From: DATCSE01 sp036568605
Lineage (GTDB): Bacteria > Pseudomonadota > Gammaproteobacteria > Burkholderiales > Burkholderiaceae_C
Reading direction: 5' to 3'
Assembly: GCA_036568605.1 (NCBI GenBank)
Contig: DATCSE010000596.1
Coordinates: forward strand, 1 to 9,982
DNA: 9,982 nt
In this document: positions 7,293-9,982 of the stretch, piece by piece
Layout: each line of letters starts with the position of its first letter
How positions within the stretch are numbered: the stretch's first letter is position 1
Made by a program: the position numbers and the translations under genes
The notes under the pieces: generated by a model
Seen by the model: only the letters and a program-made list of their open reading frames with translations
What the model was told of the DNA's origin: nothing
Databases searched by the model: none

Positions 7293-8030
7293 ATGGAGAT
7301 CGTGTCGAGCCTGCCGCCGCATGTGGTGGCGCTGGACGATGACCCGGACGTCCGCAGCCTGATCGCCGAGTACCTGGGCGCGAACGAGCTGCGCGTCACC
7401 GCGGTGGCGGACGGTCGCGCGCTGCGTGACGTGATGGCGAGCGAGACCGTCGACCTCGTGATCCTGGACCTGCGCCTGCCCGGCGAGGACGGCATGACGA
7501 TCGCGCGCCGGCTGCGCGACGAATCGCTGATCCCGATCCTGATGCTGACCGGCCGCATCGAGGAGGCCGACCGCGTGATGGGGCTCGAGCTCGGCGCGGA
7601 CGACTACCTGACCAAGCCGTTCAGCCCGCGCGAGCTGCTGGCCCGGGTGCGTGCGCTGCTGCGCCGGGCGCAGGCGCAGACCACGGTGGCCGACACGATC
7701 GCGAAGGTGCGCGCGTACCGCTTCGGAGCGTGGGAGCTGAATGTCGGGCTGCGCAAGCTGCGCTCCGCGAGCGGCGAACCGGTGGACCTGACGAACGGCG
7801 AGTTCAGCCTGCTCACCGCGTTTCTGTCCGCGCCGCGCCGCGTGCTGACCCGCGACCAGCTGCTCGAGCTCTCGCGCATGCACAACGCCGAGGTCTACGA
7901 CCGCTCGATCGACGTGCAGATCCTGCGCCTGCGCCGCAAGATCGAGCCCGATCCGGCGCATCCGCAGTACATCCGCACCGAGCGCGGCGCGGGTTATCTG
8001 TTCGATTCGACGGTCGATGCGTTGCGCTGA
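7293..8030 (+). CDS. OmpR/PhoB-family winged-helix response regulator
   Basis: This 245-residue cytoplasmic DNA-binding regulator has an N-terminal receiver (about 10-125) with acidic cluster Asp15-Asp17, phosphoacceptor Asp59 in VILDLRLPG, Thr86 in LMLTG and Lys108 in LTKPF. The C-terminal Trans_Reg_C winged helix (about 140-240) shows VDLTNGEFSLL, a VLTRDQLLEL stretch, YDRSIDVQILRLRRKIE as the recognition region and the terminal hairpin YIRTERGAGYLF. Length and layout are typical of the family. The ATG at 7293 is preceded by the purine-rich GAGGGGGAG (7282-7290). No kinase lies next to it on the same strand. The divergent hybrid kinase cluster is the nearest candidate partner, and the regulator may control the shared intergenic region (inference). 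Its target genes are unknown. Confidence 0.95.
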   Translation: MEIVSSLPPHVVALDDDPDVRSLIAEYLGANELRVTAVADGRALRDVMASETVDLVILDLRLPGEDGMTIARRLRDESLIPILMLTGRIEEADRVMGLELGADDYLTKPFSPRELLARVRALLRRAQAQTTVADTIAKVRAYRFGAWELNVGLRKLRSASGEPVDLTNGEFSLLTAFLSAPRRVLTRDQLLELSRMHNAEVYDRSIDVQILRLRRKIEPDPAHPQYIRTERGAGYLFDSTVDALR

Positions 8031-8056
8031 GCAGCTGTACGGGCCGTAGCGGCTGT

Positions 8057-8080
8057 GCCCGCCCCGGAGGCGAGGCGGGC
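8057..8080. terminator. Hairpin between convergent genes, candidate bidirectional terminator
   Basis: GCCCGCC at 8057-8063 pairs with GGCGGGC at 8074-8080 around a 10-base loop. It lies in the 60-bp gap between the ends of the OmpR-type gene and the convergent small gene. There is no T tract, so intrinsic termination is not assured. Confidence 0.45.
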
Positions 8081-8090
8081 GAGGTTCAGG

Positions 8091-8495
8091 CTACTTCCAT
8101 TCCCAGAGCTGGCCCCGGGTGTTGCCCTGGGCATCGACCTCGTACTCGAAGACGCCGGCGATGCTGTTCAACCGCGACCAGGCCGGCGATGCGCTCTGGT
8201 AGTAGCACGCGCCGCGGTAGCTGATCGAGCCGTTCTGTTTCATCGTGCCGACGCCGGCGCCGGTCCAGGTGGCCGTCTCGCCGGTTTTCCCCATCACCAC
8301 GCCTTGGCCTTCGCCGTACAGCGTGCCATCGGGACGCAGCGTGGCCACGTAGGTGCCGGTATCGGTCACCGCGACGCCGTAGATCGACCCGGCGGCCTGG
8401 AACGACGTTTCCATCCGCGGCGCACCGTGAACCGTCGGCAGCACCCGTTGCGACGTGACCTTGCCGGAATCCTCGCCTATGCGTTCGCCCAACAT
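8091..8495 (-). CDS. Conserved hypothetical protein, small predicted beta-rich protein
   Basis: This 134-residue protein has no signal peptide or membrane segment, so it is probably cytoplasmic. It begins MLGERIGEDSGKVTSQRVLP and contains regularly spaced Gly- and aromatic-rich strands such as GVAVTDTGTY, RPDGTLYGEGQGVVM and FEYEVDAQGNTRGQLWEWK at the end. This pattern suggests a small beta-barrel or beta-sandwich. I recognise the style as a recurring uncharacterised bacterial protein but cannot assign a function. ATG 8495 was chosen because AAAGGAG stands about 6 bases upstream; the open frame runs to 8663 without a better start. It is transcribed alone, convergent with the OmpR-type gene, and its leader carries a hairpin and a copy of the repeated GATTGCAG element. 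Confidence 0.8.
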   Translation of the reverse strand: MLGERIGEDSGKVTSQRVLPTVHGAPRMETSFQAAGSIYGVAVTDTGTYVATLRPDGTLYGEGQGVVMGKTGETATWTGAGVGTMKQNGSISYRGACYYQSASPAWSRLNSIAGVFEYEVDAQGNTRGQLWEWK

Positions 8496-8510
8496 GGGAT
8501 GCTCCTTTCC

Positions 8511-8525
8511 AACCCGCTCCGGGTT
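8511..8525 (-). promoter_or_regulatory. Leader hairpin upstream of the small conserved gene
   Basis: AACCCG and CGGGTT (6-bp perfect stem, 3-base loop) lie a few bases before the AAAGGAG ribosome binding site. In the mRNA this compact stem-loop would flank the ribosome binding site and could affect translation or stability. Confidence 0.35.
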
Positions 8526-8645
8526 GTCTGCTACTGCCTCGAACGCGCGAGCGCCGTGCCTCGATGGAGCCGCGGCGCGTTCGCGCCCCGCGTGGGCTCG
8601 ACGGCGTCGGCGCCACGTCCAGCGAACATAGTCCTGGCAAGCGCG

Positions 8646-8658
8646 AACTGCAATCGGC
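8646..8658 (-). repeat. 13-bp element GCCGATTGCAGTT, second copy
   Basis: On the minus strand GCCGATTGCAGTT is identical to 7203-7191. Both copies lie upstream of minus-strand genes in the same orientation. Here TTGCAG could also act as the -35 box of the small conserved gene. Confidence 0.4.
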
Positions 8659-8754
8659 GTCAACGGCCACGGCCTGCAGACGATCCGCGACTATCGTGGT
8701 CGGCCCCTGGGCGGCTCGCAGCTTGCGCTGTCATGGCTGCGATGCTGGCGTGTG

Positions 8755-8760
8755 TAGAAT
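8755..8760 (+). promoter_or_regulatory. Candidate -10 box of the vapBC pair
   Basis: TAGAAT matches TATAAT at 5 of 6 positions and lies 19 bases before the vapB start. Transcription would begin close to the AAGGAG ribosome binding site (8768-8773), giving a very short leader. No clear -35 box is present, so an activator or a weak promoter is possible. GTGTA is directly repeated at 8752-8756 and 8764-8768, which may be part of an operator. Confidence 0.35.
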
Positions 8761-8779
8761 GCTGTGTAAGGAGCTGCAC

Positions 8780-8980
8780 ATGGCCACGAACCTTGCCATC
8801 GACCCGGATCTTCTCGAGCGTGCCGTCGAGGTCAGCGGTGAGCGAACAAAGAAAGCCGTCGTCACGAAGGCGCTGCAGGAATTCATCGCCCGCCGTGAGC
8901 AGCGTAGGGTGCTCGAGCTCCTCGGCAAGCTGGAGTGGGACGAGTCGTTCAACTACAAGGCCGAGCGCGCTCGGTCGTGA
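8780..8980 (+). CDS. vapB: VapB-type antitoxin of a type II toxin-antitoxin pair
   Basis: This 66-residue protein precedes a PIN-domain toxin. The N-terminal part (about 1-45: MATNLAIDPDLLERAVEVSG, then TKKAVVTKALQEFIARR) has the short strand plus two helices of a ribbon-helix-helix DNA-binding fold, as in the DUF2191-like VapB group. The C-terminal part (about 46-66, with LGKLEWDESFNYKAERARS) should wrap around and inhibit the toxin. ATG 8780 has an excellent ribosome binding site, AAGGAG, 6 bases upstream. The stop overlaps the toxin GTG by 4 bases. By family knowledge, the antitoxin together with toxin represses its own promoter. Codon use is more relaxed than in the kinases (GAT, CTT, GTC mixed), which hints at acquisition. 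Confidence 0.88.
   Translation: MATNLAIDPDLLERAVEVSGERTKKAVVTKALQEFIARREQRRVLELLGKLEWDESFNYKAERARS
8961..8974 (+). repeat. Perfect 14-bp palindrome just before the toxin start
   Basis: CCGAGCGCGCTCGG is its own reverse complement and ends 2 bases before the vapC GTG. In mRNA it could fold as a CCGAG/CTCGG stem with a 4-base loop covering the toxin ribosome binding region. That would make toxin translation depend on ribosomes finishing vapB. Confidence 0.5.
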
Positions 8981-9402
8981 CCTTGCTCGTCGACACGAGC
9001 GTTTGGTCGCTCGCCCTTCGCCGTGATGCTCCGGCGCCCGAGCCGGAGGTCGAGGTCCTGAAGGATGCATTGCTGGGTTCCGACGTTGTCGTGACAACCG
9101 GGCTCGTTCTTCAGGAGCTGCTGCAGGGCTTCTCCGGACCCAAGGCGGCTGCACAAATTGTCGAGCGATTCGCCGCGCTTCCGCTGCTTCAGCCCGATCG
9201 CGAAGATCACATCGCCGCCGCGGAGCTCCGCAACAAGTGCCGTCGGGCGGGCATTCAAGTCGGCACGATCGACGCGCTGATCGCTCAGCTTTGCATTCGT
9301 CACGACATCGTGCTTTTGAGCACCGACCACGACTTCAAGCTCGCCTCGGCGCATTGCGCTCTTCGGGTGTGGGAGCCGAAGGGCGTCTCCCGTCGCAAGT
9401 GA
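8977..9402 (+). CDS. vapC: VapC-type PIN-domain ribonuclease toxin
   Basis: This 141-residue PIN-domain protein is the toxin of the pair; VapC toxins are Mg2+-dependent endoribonucleases that stop translation by cutting RNA, often tRNA. The four-acid active site is visible: Asp6 in LLVDTSVWS, Glu47 in LVLQELLQGF, Asp99 in GTIDALIAQLC, and Asp117 (with Asp119) in LLSTDHDF. All are present, so the toxin looks active. Length is normal for the family. GTG 8977 was chosen because it overlaps the antitoxin stop (GTGA) and gives the standard N-terminus directly before the first Asp; an upstream ATG at 8935 would add residues inside vapB. No strong ribosome binding site is present, which fits coupling to the antitoxin. 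Many A/T-ending codons (CTT, GAT, CGT) set it apart from the kinases. The RNA target is unknown. Confidence 0.93.
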   Translation: MTLLVDTSVWSLALRRDAPAPEPEVEVLKDALLGSDVVVTTGLVLQELLQGFSGPKAAAQIVERFAALPLLQPDREDHIAAAELRNKCRRAGIQVGTIDALIAQLCIRHDIVLLSTDHDFKLASAHCALRVWEPKGVSRRK

Positions 9403-9416
9403 TGCGGGCCTGTGGA

Positions 9417-9437
9417 GGCTGGTCATCGTCTCCAGCC
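9417..9437. terminator. Hairpin between vapC and the acetyltransferase gene
   Basis: GGCTGG (9417-9422) pairs with CCAGCC (9432-9437) across a 9-base loop, in the 51-bp gap between two convergent genes. An overlapping alternative stem is TGGAG/CTCCA (9413-9417, 9430-9434). There is no T tract, so its role as a terminator is only likely by position. Confidence 0.35.
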
Positions 9438-9453
9438 GCAGTTGCGCTGGGCA

Positions 9454-9982
9454 TCAGTGCTTTGTTTCGTTCCCCGCGCCCGACGATTCGCCAAGCCACG
9501 CATAACGACAGACCGTCTGCTCCGAACCCTGGAAGCGCATGAGCTCGGTCCGCGCGTGCACGAAGCCGGCGCGCTCCAGCGTGCGGCGGGACGATAGGTT
9601 GGCGCAGGCCGTGATCGCCACGATGCGGGGCAATGAAAACGTCGCGGCAGCCCATCGGCAGGCGAACGCCAGCGCTTCGGTGCCGTAGCCGCGGCCGCGC
9701 GCCTGCTCCGCGATCGCATACGAGACTTCGACCTCGTCGTCCAGCGGGCTGAAGCCCACATGGCCCAGCAGCGTGCCGCTCTCGCGGTGCTCGATGCCCA
9801 GTACGTAAGGGCCGAGCCGCGGATCGCCGGGAGCCATGCAGCAGGCGATCAGATGTGCCATCGCCGCCGCGGCTTCGTCGAGATCCGCGTACCCGTGCGA
9901 CGGCAGCCACAGGCGCGTGGTCGCCTCGTTGTTGAGGATCATCACGCGCGGCGCGTCGTCCGGCACGAAGTGGCGCAGCCAC
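9454..9982 (-). CDS. GNAT-family N-acetyltransferase, RimJ/RimL type, 5' end beyond the window
   Basis: The visible 176 residues form nearly a whole Acetyltransf_3-type GNAT domain, which moves an acetyl group from acetyl-CoA to an amine. The acetyl-CoA-binding motif EQARGRGYGTEAL is clear (R-G-R-G-Y-G), followed by RIVAITACANLSSRRTLERAGF, typical of this family's motif B. The frame stays open to the right edge with WLRHFVPDDAPRVMILNN, which matches the first strand and helix of these enzymes, so the real start probably lies a short distance outside the window. GTG 9966 is therefore unlikely to be the start. The gene is convergent with vapC. Proteins of this type include ribosomal-protein acetylases and antibiotic or small-molecule acetylases; the substrate cannot be inferred. 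Confidence 0.9.
   Translation of the reverse strand, partial: WLRHFVPDDAPRVMILNNEATTRLWLPSHGYADLDEAAAAMAHLIACCMAPGDPRLGPYVLGIEHRESGTLLGHVGFSPLDDEVEVSYAIAEQARGRGYGTEALAFACRWAAATFSLPRIVAITACANLSSRRTLERAGFVHARTELMRFQGSEQTVCRYAWLGESSGAGNETKH

Larger units (their letters stand above)
8496..8779. other. Divergent intergenic region upstream of the small conserved gene and vapBC
   Basis: These 284 bp contain no convincing gene. They hold the 5' region of the minus-strand small gene (leader hairpin at 8511-8525, a tentative promoter TTGCAG, 17 bp, TATGTT on the minus strand at about 8653-8625, and the 13-mer GCCGATTGCAGTT) and the vapBC start region at the right end. The stretch 8530-8620 is GC-rich and shows nothing else I can name. 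Confidence 0.5.

Noticed and set aside
7242..7961. Minus-strand open frame opposite the OmpR-type regulator
   Set aside because: Antisense shadow of a gene with all receiver and winged-helix motifs.
8057..8080. Hairpin considered as part of a REP-like or mobile repeat
   Set aside because: I found no second copy in the window, so a gene-end hairpin is the simpler reading.
8660..9426. Minus-strand open frames opposite vapBC
   Set aside because: vapB and vapC have full motifs, a good ribosome binding site and the typical overlap; the opposite frames have none.
9335..9982. Overlapping minus-strand open frame at the right end
   Set aside because: It is the acetyltransferase gene in a shifted frame, Arg-rich and without domain motifs.

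Overview
This window is very GC-rich, densely packed chromosomal DNA. Codon use is strongly biased to G/C at third positions, and the PAS-type hybrid kinases, the patatin-like lipoprotein and the RimJ-type acetyltransferase together suggest a betaproteobacterium, most likely of the order Burkholderiales. That placement is inference from composition and gene style; no phylogenetic marker gene is present.

Left part, minus strand (about 7107 down to 1): a signalling cluster read leftwards. It starts with an optional 18-codon leader ORF (7107-7051), then a stand-alone receiver (7054-6674), and a 1105-residue membrane hybrid histidine kinase with an extracytoplasmic sensor, three PAS domains, a kinase core and its own receiver (6677-3360). 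After a 104-bp gap comes a patatin-like lipoprotein (3255-1732). Last is a second membrane sensor kinase with Cache-like sensor, HAMP and HisKA domains (1726 or 1735 down to beyond base 1), whose ATPase half lies outside the window. Leader/receiver, receiver/kinase and patatin/second kinase are each joined by 4-base ATGA or GTGA stop-start overlaps, so translation is probably coupled along the cluster.

Middle: divergent from this cluster is an OmpR-family response regulator (7293-8030) with a strong ribosome binding site and no adjacent kinase on its own strand. Its partner could be the PAS hybrid kinase. The shared 185-bp intergenic region contains a 16-bp imperfect palindrome at 7185-7200. 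The 8-mer GATTGCAG occurs three times in the window, each time in a gap between genes, which makes it a candidate operator core.

Right part: a small conserved protein of unknown function (8495-8091, minus) converges on the OmpR regulator across a hairpin. A 284-bp gap follows, then a compact vapBC-type toxin-antitoxin pair (8780-9402, plus) with relaxed codon use that suggests acquisition. The window ends with a RimJ/RimL-type GNAT acetyltransferase (minus, 9454 to beyond 9982) that converges on vapC and has its start outside the window.

The left half appears to be a multi-input phosphorelay built around an envelope lipase-like lipoprotein. The physical coupling of the patatin gene to a sensor kinase is the most unusual part. 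No RNA genes, CRISPR arrays or insertion sequences were seen.
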